Shown here one piece after another: positions 20,027 to 31,026 of a stretch of DNA of 64,000 bases. Numbering within the stretch: the first letter of the stretch is position 1; every line of letters begins with the position of its first letter. Made by a program: the position numbers and the translations under genes. The stretch is from assembly GCA_030734395.1 (NCBI GenBank), contig JAUZTG010000016.1, forward strand, positions 434,001 through 498,000, given 5' to 3'. The notes beneath the pieces were generated by a model, which ran no database searches, was not told the origin of the DNA, and worked only from the letters and a program-made list of their open reading frames with translations. This stretch comes from Sarocladium kiliense. Its lineage: Eukaryota > Ascomycota > Sordariomycetes > Hypocreales > Sarocladiaceae.

Positions 20027-20606
20027 AATCGGGGGTGTTGAGCGGAGAAGGGGCCGACGTGTAACAAATTGGCATCTTGGAAGCAATGTTTAGGCGTTCT
20101 GAGGCTTTGGTCTGCCGGGAATGGATTGCGGGTTACAGCGACTGGCGTTAGGTATTAAATCTCATTTATTAACATTCTATAATGCAACCCGTACAATGGC
20201 ATCTATTCTTTGTTCTTGGTGGTGTCGCTGTTCACCCAGTATACTGGCTGCCGTTTTCGCTGCTCAGTGGTCCTCGGGGTGCTATTTTAGTTGTCAATGC
20301 CCTCGCGTGTTTGTCTGGCCTTATGCTGGAGCTTTGAAGTAGACGCGAAATGAGGTTGAGACCCGTGGTTAAGCATAGCTGAGTGGAAGTGTATTCTAGA
20401 TACCCCAAGGGGTTGGTTCTTCGCACTCTTGCATATCGAGGGACATGCCGAGGGACCATACCAATCCACGCAAGAGGATCAATTCGCACTCAATGACTGA
20501 CAGCCGCAACTCGTTTTTATTTGTCTAGTGGTCACAAGTGATACAGAGCAGCATGGCTGCGTCCCCCATTCTACCAACACCTCCCTAGCGCATTCAAAGG
20601 ACACTC
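20027..20606. other. Convergent intergenic, SDE2 / COX12
   Basis: 580 bp between two stops. It is AT-richer than its surroundings and has no recognisable coding sequence; presumably 3' UTRs and terminators. Confidence 0.55.
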
Positions 20607-21145
20607 TTAAGCATCAAGCTTGACAGGGAAGTTACCAGCCTCTGTAATCATGGTCAGTGATTGATCCTCGTTCATCTCTACAAGCGCACGCACCTCGTTG
20701 CTCGTCCCAGCGGTTGTACCAGCCGGAGGGGCACAGTGACTTGTAGGCAAGCTGGAACTGTGAGACTGTCAGCACTTCGCTCTCATAACAGCCCTGGAAT
20801 CTCAAAAGTCCGTACCTGACGGCAAGGGGCAAAGTCCTCGCCCTTGGCGTTGATGCACTTGTGGTAGTCGACATAGTTCTGCCAGCAGTGCTTGGTCTGG
20901 TTCTGGTTCGGGAAGCGGGCATCGGTGCCTGTGAAGGGGTCATAATTAGCCAATGGCCGGAAAAATCGTTCGAAGTGTCGCGGGAATCGTTGGTGCACGT
21001 CGACTTCGTAGCAGAGGATGCGTACCGGCTGTAAAAAGAGCTGTTAGCGGCTATACAGGAGACAGAATGGGCTTGCCGAAGCGGGATTATCGTCCTTACC
21101 AGTAACGAACTTGAAAGGCTTGGTGACAGTCTCCTCGTCAGACAT
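20607..21145 (-). CDS. COX12: Cytochrome c oxidase subunit 6b
   Basis: Small twin-Cys subunit on the intermembrane-space face of complex IV. Exons 21100-21145, possibly 21026-21028, then 20816-20928, 20694-20757 and 20607-20641 (86 aa with the 3-nt exon). The Cx9C motif is CWQNYVDYHKC and the Cx10C motif runs from CRQ to KSLC across an intron. DARFPNQNQTKHC and WYNRWDEQREAGNFP are highly typical. The first gap of 171 nt contains two complete intron signatures around the triplet CCG; including it gives VTAGTDARFP (see findings). Such proteins are imported and oxidised by the Mia40 system. The stop coordinate could be one base off. Divergent from an NDUFA4-type gene. Confidence 0.95.
21026..21028 (-). 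other. Candidate 3-nt microexon in COX12
   Basis: CCG on the minus strand, preceded by CGCTAACAGCTCTTTTTACAG and followed by GTACGC. It changes the junction from T-G-T to T-A-G-T before DARFP. Both versions stay in frame. Confidence 0.5.
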
Positions 21146-21530
21146 GTTGGCGGTGTTTGTAGGATTGATCCGGCAGAGGGGAGAGGGGCAGACGTTGGGG
21201 TTGTGAGGGTTCGATGACGGTGCGATTGTAGCTCGGGACAAGAGGTGAGGTTGCTGCGTCGACGTTTTGGCACCGAATCAGGTGGTTCGGTCCGGCATCT
21301 GACGGTTTTTGCCTGAGGCGCCGACTCACCAATGGGCGCGCTCTGACAGGCACACACACACACAACTACAGGCGGAAAAGTGGGCCGACCTGCAATTGCA
21401 ACATCAGAGGTTCTGTCCCCGGCTACGTCCCTCAACCTGCCAACCGAACCACCTCGCTCGTCTCGATCGCGACCTGTCCAGCAACCACCACCCTTCGCCC
21501 TCAGGACCCATCTCCCCTCTTTCGCCCACA
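21146..21530. promoter_or_regulatory. Divergent promoter, COX12 / NDUFA4-like
   Basis: 385 bp between start codons of two respiratory-chain genes. It includes a (CA)7 run at 21351-21364 and a CT-rich leader before the plus-strand gene. Confidence 0.65.
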
Positions 21531-21987
21531 ATGCGTTCGACTGCTGTTATGCGGATGTTCCGCCAGACTCCTCGCATGATGCGACCGGTGCCCGTAAGTG
21601 CTTGTGACGACATGGCATGGGATGTGACGATGGCTGACGTTGGGTGTTTGAACAGAAGGAGGACCAGGCCGGTACGTCGACCCTGAGCTCTAAGAGTCTT
21701 CGACAGACATAAAACACGATCGTTGCGACCACTTTGAACGCGAATTGACCCATCTACAGGACACACCATCTCTCAGCGCCTGCGAAAGCTGAAGCAGATC
21801 CCACCGGAGCTGATTCCCCTCGGTAAAGCTCCCGTCCTCGCAGGATTCGTCCCGACATGCTAACAGGGCACCAGGCGTCGTCGTCGGCTTTGCTGTCCTC
21901 GCTGCCGGATACTCCAGCGCCCGCAAGTTCGTGGTCGACAAGAACCTTCGCCTCGCCCGCACGGGTCCCGCTGGCCGCGACCACTAA
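21531..21987 (+). CDS. B12D/MLRQ (NDUFA4-type) respiratory subunit
   Basis: Exons 21531-21593, 21656-21671 (16 nt), 21760-21822 and 21875-21987 encode 84 aa. A short basic N-terminus (MRSTAVMRMFRQ) is followed by HTISQRLRKLKQIPPELIPL and one membrane span (GVVVGFAVLAAGYSSARKF). The end, DKNLRLARTGPAGRDH, is the usual close of fungal B12D-family proteins. These are annotated as the MLRQ subunit of NADH:ubiquinone reductase; the mammalian relative NDUFA4 is now known to belong to cytochrome c oxidase. All introns are 52-88 nt. Which complex the fungal protein joins is not shown by the sequence. Confidence 0.88.
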
Positions 21988-22238
21988 ACCTGTCATCACC
22001 ACTCTAACACTGGGCTGCATCTCAAGAGTTTCTTTGTCATGGGGGAGGTTACACTGTATATGTCAAGTTTAGAGAGGAGGAGCATCGAATAGGACTCGGT
22101 GCAGCATTACCGAACTCGAATATGTGAACTTGGAATATCCCTCTTGAAGTCTCCCTTGATTGTCCCCCCGAACCTGAACGCCTTCGCTATGCCAATTTTT
22201 TATCCCCATTACTCCCCCGCTGTCTCTGAAAAAGCATC

Positions 22239-22752
22239 TCATATGGGCTTTGGCCCGGCAACATCGAGTCCTTCTAGTCCTTGCATCGGATCAGGGCCAG
22301 TAGCATCCATGCCCGAATCTTGCGCTTTCACAGCGCCATCTTCCTCCTCTCCAGCATTTTGAGCTAGCCAGCCCTCCTAGACGATGTCAGTACATGCTTG
22401 CACGGGTTTCCTATGGTATCTGATGACGCACCTGTTCCCAGACAGCCTTCTTGCTACCAAGACCTTCATCAGCACTCTTTGGTGCTTTGGCTGGTGAACA
22501 TTTGATGACTTTGCCGAAGAATTCTGACTGATCCATATTGTCGATAGCTTCTTTGGCATCTGCTTCGTCCTCATATTCGACGTACGCAAAGCCTCTATGC
22601 GGTTCCGTCGAGTTTGGTGCATCGGACTTGGGTACCTGCACTTCGACAATCTCACCAAACGGGATGAAGGCGTCCAGGACATGGCTGTTAGTCACGACCG
22701 GGGCCAAGCCGCCAACATAAACTGTCGCTTTCCACCGCGCCGAGTCCGTCAT
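22239..22752 (-). CDS. RRM protein, cyclophilin-E/CYP33-type RNA-binding domain
   Basis: Exons 22432-22752 and 22239-22376, 152 aa. Residues ~8-88 are one RNA-recognition motif: RNP2 is TVYVGGL and RNP1 is RGFAYVEYED. The first part (AVVTNSHVLDAFIPFGEIVEVQVP-like) resembles the RRM of peptidyl-prolyl isomerase E. No isomerase domain follows; the C-terminal ~45 residues are acidic and Gly/Pro-rich, ending AGPKPI. So it is either a stand-alone RRM protein or the RRM half of a split CYP33 system. Start at 22752 just before the RRM. It diverges from SEC31 across 443 bp. Confidence 0.85.
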
Positions 22753-23195
22753 GTTGTGTAAACTGTCGAGGGGTGAAGGTGTTTGAGTGTTGCAGTGACA
22801 TGAATTTCATGTCATCAGCCTTGAGGTGCCATATTCAGGGTGATTTGCTGCACATTGCAGCAGTAGCGGGCTGCTAGCGTCACGTGATGGTTATGAGGCA
22901 CCATTGTCCCAGCTCCAGGGCGGGTCACTTTGTGGAGTCGTGGCTCCTGAGGTGGGAGGGAGTACGGATGCCCTGCAATCTGGCATCATAATATCCCATT
23001 GTCCCCTGCCTTATACTTGTCCACCGTCTCACATCGTCACTTTGCGGCTCCCGTCAGTTCCTTCGCTGCTTGGGATTCGGCGGTGTCGACCATACACAAA
23101 CGCACATTGTACAACCCTAATTGGACCTACTTCGATTCGAAAGACCGTCACCCCGCTGACCTGTTGTGGACGACTACGAGTAGCCCCTCGCTATC
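22753..23195. promoter_or_regulatory. Divergent promoter, RRM gene / SEC31
   Basis: 443 bp between start codons. It contains the palindrome TCACGTGA at 22880-22887, a bHLH/Cbf1-type site. Confidence 0.65.
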
Positions 23196-26100
23196 ATGGT
23201 CCGGCTTCGAGAGATCCCCCGGACGGCCACCTTTGCGTGGTCGCCTGGATCTGGGAAGCCTCTGCTGGTCACAGGCACTCGCGCTGGCGCTGTTGATGCG
23301 GATTTCTCTGACGAAAGCAAGATTGAGCTCTGGGAGCTATCTTTGGATGATCAGCAACAAGGTCTAGAGCTTCAGCCCCTGGCCAGCTTCAGCACAGAGG
23401 CCAGGTAAGAATACTACTTGTTTTTATGAAGGCCACTTGAGCTGAATTCGATGCAGGTTTTACGATATCGCCTGGGGACCTGGCGACGAGGATCACCCAC
23501 AGGGTATTATCGCGGGTGCCCTTGAGAATGGCTCACTCGATCTCTGGGACGCCGAGAAGCTGATCTCTGGGAGCTCCGACGCTTTGCTCTCTCAAACCGT
23601 AAAGCACACCGGTGCGATCAAAGCTGTTCAGTTCAACCCCCTCAAGCCCCAAATTCTTGCGACAGCCGGCGCCAAGGGAGAGCTCTTCATTTACGACGTC
23701 AACGACATTGCCAACCCCTTCCGACTCGGTAACGCTGCGGCTCGCTCCGACGATATCGAATGTCTAGCCTGGAACCGGAAGGTTTCACACATTCTCGCTA
23801 CCGGCGGATCGGGTGGATTCGTGACGGTATGGGATTTGAAGACCAAGAAGGCTTCTCTGACCCTTAACAACAGTCGGAAACCTGTCAGCGCCCTGGCGTG
23901 GGACCCGAACAACTCAACGAAGCTTCTAACTGCTACCCCGGACGATAATACACCCCTTATTATGCTTTGGGACCTGCGAAACTCCAACGCGCCCGAGAAG
24001 ACGCTGCAAGGTCATGAGCAGGGAGTTCTGTCGTTGTCTTGGTGTTCTCAGGACAGCGAGCTTCTCCTGTCGTCAGGCAAGGATAACAAGACAATTGTAT
24101 GGAATCCCAAGACGGGGGAGAAGTATGGCGAGCTCCCTGAGGTCATGAACTGGACTTTCCAGACTCGCTTCAACCCTCACAACCCGAACCTGTCCGCGAC
24201 GGCTAGCTTCGACGGCAAGATCACGATCCAGACTCTCCAGAATACAAACCCAGACACTTCGAAGACAGAAGCCGACAAAAATCTCGACGACGAGGATTTC
24301 TTCCGCGCCGCTCAAACGCAACCTCAAGGCGCCTCATGGACGCTGAACAAAGCGCCGCAATGGCTTGAGAGGCCCATTGGTGCTTCGTTCGGGTTCGGAG
24401 GCAAGATCGTTATCTTCAAGGCCAACCCGTCCCAAGCGGGCCAGAAGAGGAGCTCCAAGATCGCGATTACAACCTTCTCCGTCGATTCGGACGTCTCCTC
24501 GGCCACCGAGAAGTTTCAGGAGGCCATTGCCGGCGGAAACATTGCTTCAATCTGCGAAGAGCGTGCCGAGCAGGCCAAAACAGAAGAGGAGAAGGCCGAC
24601 TGGAAGGTTATGGAAACCCTGGCTGGCGACGATGCACGTGGAAAGATCGTTCAGTACCTCGGATTGAAGGAAGAAGATCTGACCAACGGCGACGCAAAGG
24701 ACGACGATGAGAAGGTTGCTGAGACGACCGAGGAGGCTGGTGTGGAGGAGAAGAAAAAGAACCGGCTGTCCAACTTCTTTAAGGAGGGTGAAGGCGAGGG
24801 CGACGATTTCCTCTCTAATCTTTCCGCCACCAAGGGCGCAAAGACGGACAACCCTTTCCATCTGTTCAGTGATAGTGACACATCCGTCGAGAAGTCAGTG
24901 ACTAAAGCACTCATGCTTGGGGACTTCGCCAAGGCTACCGAGATCTGTTTGAAGGAAGACAGGATGGCTGACGCTTTCCTGATTGCGAATTGTGGCGGCC
25001 AAGAGCTTGTGGACAAGGTCCAGGCTGCGTACCTTTCTCGCAAATCTGGTGTGCCTAGCTACATGAGGCTCCTGGGGTCAGTGATCGCCAAGAACCTTTG
25101 GGACGTTGTCTACAACGCGGATCTGTCCAACTGGAAGGAGACCATGGCAATTCTCTGCACTTTCTCTGACCCGACTGAGTTCCCAGATCTCTGTGAGGCT
25201 CTCGGAGACCGCATTCAGGAGTCTGGTGAGCGCAAGGATGCCTCGTTCTGCTACTTGGTTGGTTCCAAGTTGGAGAAGGTTGTGTCTATCTGGGTGGCTG
25301 AGTTGGAGGAGGCCGAAGCTGCTGGCATGAAGGAGCCCTCCGAGGACTCTACCTTCTCTGTGCATGCCCGTTCTCTCCAGAGCTTTATTGAGAAGGTGAC
25401 CGTTTTCCGTCATGTTACCCAGTACCGCGACGTGGAGCAAGGCTTGGAATCTGGTTGGAAGCTGTCGACGCTTTACGACAAGTACACCGAGTATGCTGAC
25501 ATCCTCGCCGCGCACGGCCAACTCGCTGTTGCACAGAAGTACCTTGACCTCTTGCCTTCAAACTATCCTGCTGCAGAGATCGCAAGGAACCGCGTCAAGT
25601 TTGCAACTCGAAAGCCCGCAGCGGCAGCAGCAGCAGCACGTCCCGCCTCCACCACCAGGTCTACCTCGAGAGTGCAGCCTCAAGTCATGGGCTACCAGCC
25701 ACCAGCGCCCTCAGTGCCTGCTTCGAATGCAAACCCATACGCGAGTTTCGGTCAGCCCCAGACTGCGCCCCTACAGCAACAGCAAGGATACCTGCCACCA
25801 CAGAATCAGTTCCAGCCTCAGGGATACCAACCGACGGGCTACCAACCCTCCCCCCAGCCGGCCTTCGCCAGTACTACTGGACCGCCACCGATGGGTGGAC
25901 CGCCGCGCAACACCACTCCTTCTGTACCTCCGCCGTCTCAAGCGAAGAACATGCAAAATTGGAACGATGTCCCCCTAGTCCCGAAGGCACCGCCGCGCCG
26001 CGGAACTCCCAGCATGGCGCCCATCACCTCCCCCTTCCCCGGCCATCAAAGCCCGTCGAGCATGAGCGCTCCGCCTCCGGGCCCTCCATTGCCTGGCCAA

Positions 26101-27042
26101 TATGCTCAGCGAACAGGCTCAACTCCTCCTCCGCCGCCGAAGGGACCCGCTCCGCCCCGCGTGCAGTCGCCATTGAGCGGGCCACCGCCCATGGGTCAAG
26201 CACCTCCTCGTCCCTCATCAACAGTTGCAAGCCAGTATGCTCCTCCACCACCTCAGGCCGGGGGTCCTCCGTCTCTGCCCAACCCAATGCTACCCCCCAG
26301 CGCGTCTCCGTACAACGCGCCACCTGCCGGACCTCCACCTTCCAACAGATATGCGCCAGCTCCTTCAGCACAACAACAGAGCCCTGCGCCTACGCCTTCC
26401 ATGCCACCGCCGCCATCGGGCCTTGCTAGCCAACCGCCGCCCGCCAACCCGTACGCTCCTCCTCAGCAACAAGCTCCTCAGGGTCAGTTCGCGCCCTCGC
26501 CGTATGCTCCGCAAGGAGGTCAGTCTGCAGGCCCTGTACCTGGCCCGCCTCCTATGGGGCGGCCAGGACCACCTCCGGGAGGTGCTCCTACGCCGACTCC
26601 TCCGCCGCCCAAGGCTGCAGCACCACCACCGAAGCCTAGGCATCCCGCGGGCGATCGATCGCACATTCCGGCCAATGCGCAGGGTCTCGTCGATATTCTC
26701 AGCGCCGATATGCAGAGAGTCGCGGCGAAGGCACCAGCAACATTTGCGCCTCAAGTAAAGGACACCCAGAAGCGCCTGAATCTGCTCTTCGACCACCTCA
26801 ACAATGAGGAGCTCGTTCAGCCCGCAACTATTGATGAGCTTACAAAGCTGGCGCAGGCTCTTCAGAGCAAGGACTACGCAACAGCGCAACAGCTCCAGGT
26901 GTCCATCCAAACTAACAAGACGGAGGAATGTGGCAACTGGATGGTAAGCCTACCTCTCATAGTACGCGTATTGAAGGAAGCTAACGTATGGTTCTAGGTT
27001 GGAATCAAGCGATTGATCAGTATGAGCAAGGCTACCCCCTAA
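23196..27042 (+). CDS. SEC31: COPII outer-coat protein Sec31
   Basis: Builds the outer cage of COPII vesicles with Sec13 and stimulates the Sar1 GTPase cycle at ER exit sites. Exons 23196-23404, 23457-26943 and 26998-27042, 1246 aa. Residues ~1-330 are WD40 repeats (LWDLRNS, LAWNRKV and similar). Next comes an ancestral coatomer helical domain (~450-720) with ALMLGDFAKATEICLKEDRM. A Pro/Gln-rich region of ~350 residues follows, with many PPPP and PYAPP segments, and is the part that contacts Sec23/Sar1. A helical C-terminal domain (~1110-1246) ends GIKRLISMSKATP. Start MVRLREIPRTATFAWSP is the family's usual N-terminus. The last exon is 45 nt. Confidence 0.97.
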
Positions 27043-27854
27043 TTTTAGCACACAGTATGCGTCACTCGTGGGCAGATTTTGGTCCAAGCTGAATGCGATG
27101 GTAGCGGCCAGTGACCATGGGTTTTAGCCGAGAAAATAGGAATCGGTAGATTTAGACAGGAATTCATGAAAGAGCGATTGAAGCCAAGGGGAGTTTTCCC
27201 ATTCCAGCGCTAAAAGCCAGCCCACCACTACGGGTCCCCCAACCGGCCGGAACCGACATAGTCTACGGCATCTGGCGTTACCGAAGTCAATTTCAATCGA
27301 TGATGAGGCCAACTCGATGCGGGCAGCCTCTCTAGCGCTGATGGATCGTCGGGATATGCCTTAGGGACACGATGCTTCTACCATAACCACCGGCAAGGCG
27401 ATGCCGATGGATGCTTATGTTTTGGCGCTTGGCGGAAGTTCCGGGAAACGGGTGAAGTCAAATCCATCATCACACCACATGTAAGCCAGGTGTCGTGAGG
27501 GAGCGTAAGGGGGGCTTTATCCCACCTGACTTGACCTACATGGGTCGCGACCGTGTTTAGGTCAGAAGCTTTCTGCAGTGAGGTGGTCATGATGAGATTC
27601 ATAGACTTTGGCGGCCGCTCTTGGATCATCGGCTGTGGTCGTTGTGTCATATAAGACAAATGTTCATGGTCGTCCGTCGCCCAACGTTGCAAGCCTCTAC
27701 TGTGTCGCGAAACCTTGTCCCAAGTAACATAGGCATTCTCATACTCTAGTAGGTTTTCTCAAGTATGCGTCTCGAGAAGCTTGAGAATGTAATTGGACTA
27801 ACCATGACCCTCATGCCTTGCAGAACAGACCATTGCTCGACTTGAACAGTAGCC
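27043..27854. promoter_or_regulatory. Upstream region of the Rds1-like gene
   Basis: 812 bp. Two AGGGG stress-response-type cores occur on the plus strand (27187-27191 and 27508-27512), and a TATAAG at 27650-27655 lies ~205 bp before the start codon. These short motifs occur often by chance. No coding sequence was recognised. Confidence 0.4.
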
Positions 27855-29024
27855 ATGCTATATCTCAAAACTCTCACAGCTGTGGCCAGCTTGGTCGCCT
27901 CCGCGACTGCTGCCACTTTGCCCAGATCATTCAGCCAAACAAGCGACAATGGCTTCCCTAAGCCCAATGACCAGCAGGTCCTTGCCATCTCTCAGGAAGC
28001 TGGTGGCAAGCTTCCTGGGGGCTCCCTCCCTTCAGGGCTTGCTGCTACCAGCATCACCACACTGCAGCTAATTGCTTTCAATGAGCTGTTCGAAGTAGCC
28101 TACTTCTCATCGCTGTTGACCAATCTTACTTCTGGAACTTCGGGCTTTGATGTTCCAAACAAGGATGCTGTTGTTGAGGTCATCAAGGCTATTCGAGCTG
28201 TAAGTCTCAACTATACATACTCCTATGAGAGCCGTCTCATAGACAGCGTGACTGACTTTTGATCACAGCAAGAGCAGCTTCATGCTCTCGGTGCTCTCGC
28301 TATCCTTGAGACCAACAACGCGTTCGCTCCTTCAAGCTGCGAGTACGCCGCCCCAGTCGCCAACTTCACCGACGCCATCAATCTTGCCGAGACGTTCACC
28401 GCAGTTGTTCTTGGTGCGCTCCAAGGTGCTGCACTCAATTTCGCAAAGGACGCTCCTGCTGTGCCGCTTGTTCACCTCATTGCCTCCATCATCGGCCAGG
28501 AGGGTGAACAGAACGGTGCATACCGTCAGTACTTGCAACGCGTGCCGTCCGAATCGCCTTTCCTGACTGCTGTTCCGGCGCCGTTTGCCTGGTCAGCTCT
28601 GCAGCTGTTTGTGGTGCCTGGCTCGTGCCCATACCCGCTCAGCAACATCAACCTGCCTATCTTCCCACCGCTGTCTGTCAACGGCGGACCGGTCGCGCTC
28701 GTCCAGCCCGGTGACCAGACCCTGTCTCTTTCGGCGGATCTCAGCTCCTCAGACGCCGCCAAGCCCTTCGTTGGAGGAAATGGTGAGGGTCTGTATGCTA
28801 CCTTCGTGACGGGCCAGCAGCTGCCAGCTAGTATCCCTGTCAGCAACGTCCAGTGGTCTGGCAGTGTCGTTACCTTTGAGGCGAACTTCCCGTACACGGA
28901 GCTTGTGGCGCACGGCTTCAGTCATGTGGCTTTGACTACTACTTGCAACTTCACCAGCGTGGATGATATTCCTAACGCCACCCTGGCGGCCCCTGGTGTC
29001 ATTCAGGTCAACAACGCTGTCTAA
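27855..29024 (+). CDS. Secreted Rds1-like ferritin-fold stress protein
   Basis: Exons 27855-28199 and 28269-29024, 366 aa. A clean signal peptide (MLYLKTLTAVASLVASATAA) is followed by a ferritin-like helical domain: LQLIAFNELFEVAYFSSLL, then EQLHALGALAILE and HLIASIIGQEGEQNGAYRQYL. This is the Rds1/'late sexual development protein' family, linked in fission yeast to stress and nutrient response. The C-terminal third is beta-rich with several NxT/NxS sites, so a glycosylated extracellular protein is likely. Whether metal is bound is not established; Glu and His residues sit in the helices. The intron is 69 nt with a GTAAGT donor. Confidence 0.88.
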
Positions 29025-29330
29025 TTGTTGAAGCACGAGTCATCTGAAGTTTCGGGTGGATGTAGCAATCTGTCAGACGGTCGCATGACTCCATATTGTA
29101 ATAAGAAGATACGCTCCTTGAAGAATCAGAAAATATGTGTCGCTGTTTGGAACTTCGTGTGAAGTATAAGTGATGCATTTCTAGCTATGAGACCAGACTC
29201 AAATGTCTTCTGGCTCAGGGTATCCGGATGCAGGCTCGCTCTTATAAACACAATTCATTGCAAGACGCCATAACTCCCTTCCAACAGCAGCATCCAATGC
29301 AAATATGAATATCAGTCGTACTCACACTCA
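29025..29330. other. Convergent intergenic, Rds1-like / CFEM receptor
   Basis: 306 bp between two stops, AT-rich, with no features recognised beyond presumed 3' UTRs. Confidence 0.55.
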
Positions 29331-31026
29331 TCAGTCTTGATGCCACGAGCTGGGCTCACCGTCTGGCGAAGGTTTCCGATCGCTAGAATGCCCCCTCTCA
29401 AGCGACTTCATATCGAACGAGGATCTACCATCAAGTGTCTCGCCATCAAACTCATCCAGAGAAGGCAGGCGCATGATCTCACGAGTGTCCGTGGATCCGC
29501 TGCCACGGCCTCTTGACGGCTCGATGGTGTGCTCAACTTTGTACTCTCGTGACATGGCGATAGCGCCAGGGACAATGGGCAGGTGTCTGGCGTGAGCCTT
29601 CTCGGCGACAGAGCGCGAGATAGTGCCGAAGCCGAGCTCGCGGTTTCCGTCAACAAAGTCTTCTTTGGTGTTGTCCTTTTGAGTCCGGCCAAGGGGGATG
29701 AAAGGAAAGACGCGGACAAGGAGACTGCGGAAGGCGGGAAGACAGGCGCAGATGATGGCAACGTTGATCTCGATGATGGACCAGATGGCAATCTCGAGCT
29801 TGACGTAACTCTGGTTTGGGGAGTTCCAGTTATGGCGGACGAGGAGTTCAAGACGGATAATACTGATGATGGTCGAACTAGAGATGCGTCAGTATAGGCA
29901 CTGCAATGAACGAAGACGGCGCATGCCAACTTACAGTAGGCCGAGGCAGAACATGAGGCCCACGCCGAGCTTCTTCTTCCAATCGAGGTTCACGCCCTTC
30001 AGTTGGTAAAGCGGAATGCAGATCATCCAGAGGTCAAGAGTAATACTTATAGCAGCGTTTACCCAGGCGATGACACTGGCGTTCAGACACTTCCCGTTGT
30101 CCTCCTTTTGCCAGCGCTGCCAGTAGTAGCGAATGGGCGTACATTGAAACGTGTTCATGAAGAAGAAGAACGTGCCATACACGCCAACGAAGCCGACAGT
30201 CGCCCAGAGAATACTCCTGACCTTTGGCGCCGGGAACACTCTCAGATAGAATAGCAGGAACGCAAGCTTGCATACTGCAATGTTGACAAAGTAAATGGTT
30301 GACCAGACATAGAGATAGTAGAGAAAATTCGAGATCTGGTCCGGTGTGAGTGTCCAGATGTCCTTGCCGAGTCCGTTGGAAGCACCCGCAGCAACGGCAA
30401 TGCCAGACAGGGGAGCTTGGATGAGGGCAGCGAGAAGTGCCATCCAGTCATCGAGGCCGAGAAGGAGATCGGGAGAGAAGATCTTGACGGCGAAGCGCTG
30501 AATGACGAACAGCCCAGACAGGACTGAGAAGAGAACGGCGACAACGGTGAGTTTGTAAGAGGAGTTGCGAACGGGGTAGCCACATGTTGATGTGGTGACA
30601 TTGCGAGACACTGGATATACGTGTTAATACCGAATCATCGATTGAGAGTCGGGTGACGAACTGAGTGCATCCACTACGGAGCATTCTTCGGCGATGCAGG
30701 CTTGGGCTGTCCCTTGAAACTCTCTCGAGGAGCAGAGACACTCGGTATCTTCAAAGTCACAGAGAGCGTCGGGCGAAGTCATGTAATCGGTCACATTGAT
30801 GAGCGGCAGCATGCATCCAACCTACCAGAGCGTCAGCAGGCGGTTGTAAGGAGAGGTCGTTCGTCACGAAGGGCAACAGTAGAGGGTGTGAACTTACAGC
30901 ACACTGCGGCATCACTTGCATGAGCTCTGTGATGTTTGCTCTCTGCTGTGCTCTTGTGCCTTGTGTGAGGAGGGCAACTGTGCCCATGAAGGCAAGACTT
31001 TGCCTGGAACCCTTTGATAATCTCAT
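29331..31026 (-). CDS. CFEM-domain seven-helix receptor, PTH11 type
   Basis: Exons 30898-31026, 30662-30821, 29935-30610 and 29331-29877, 503 aa. A signal peptide precedes a CFEM domain whose cysteines run from MPQCAVGCML to CIAEECS (~40-95). After a linker with VSRNVTTSTCGYPVRN come seven hydrophobic helices (~115-385), including LTVVAVLFSVLSGLFVI and SIIEINVAIICACLPAF. The tail is Ser/Asp-rich and cytoplasmic. In plant-pathogenic fungi, receptors of this build sense surfaces or host cues (PTH11); ligands are mostly unknown. Intron 2 (30611-30661) has a GTTCGT donor, so its edges are the weakest part. An ATG at 31086 would lengthen the N-terminus. Confidence 0.88.

Noticed and set aside
20632..21531. 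299-codon minus-strand ORF over COX12
   Set aside because: It reads through COX12 introns and part of the promoter; only short pieces match COX12 in frame.
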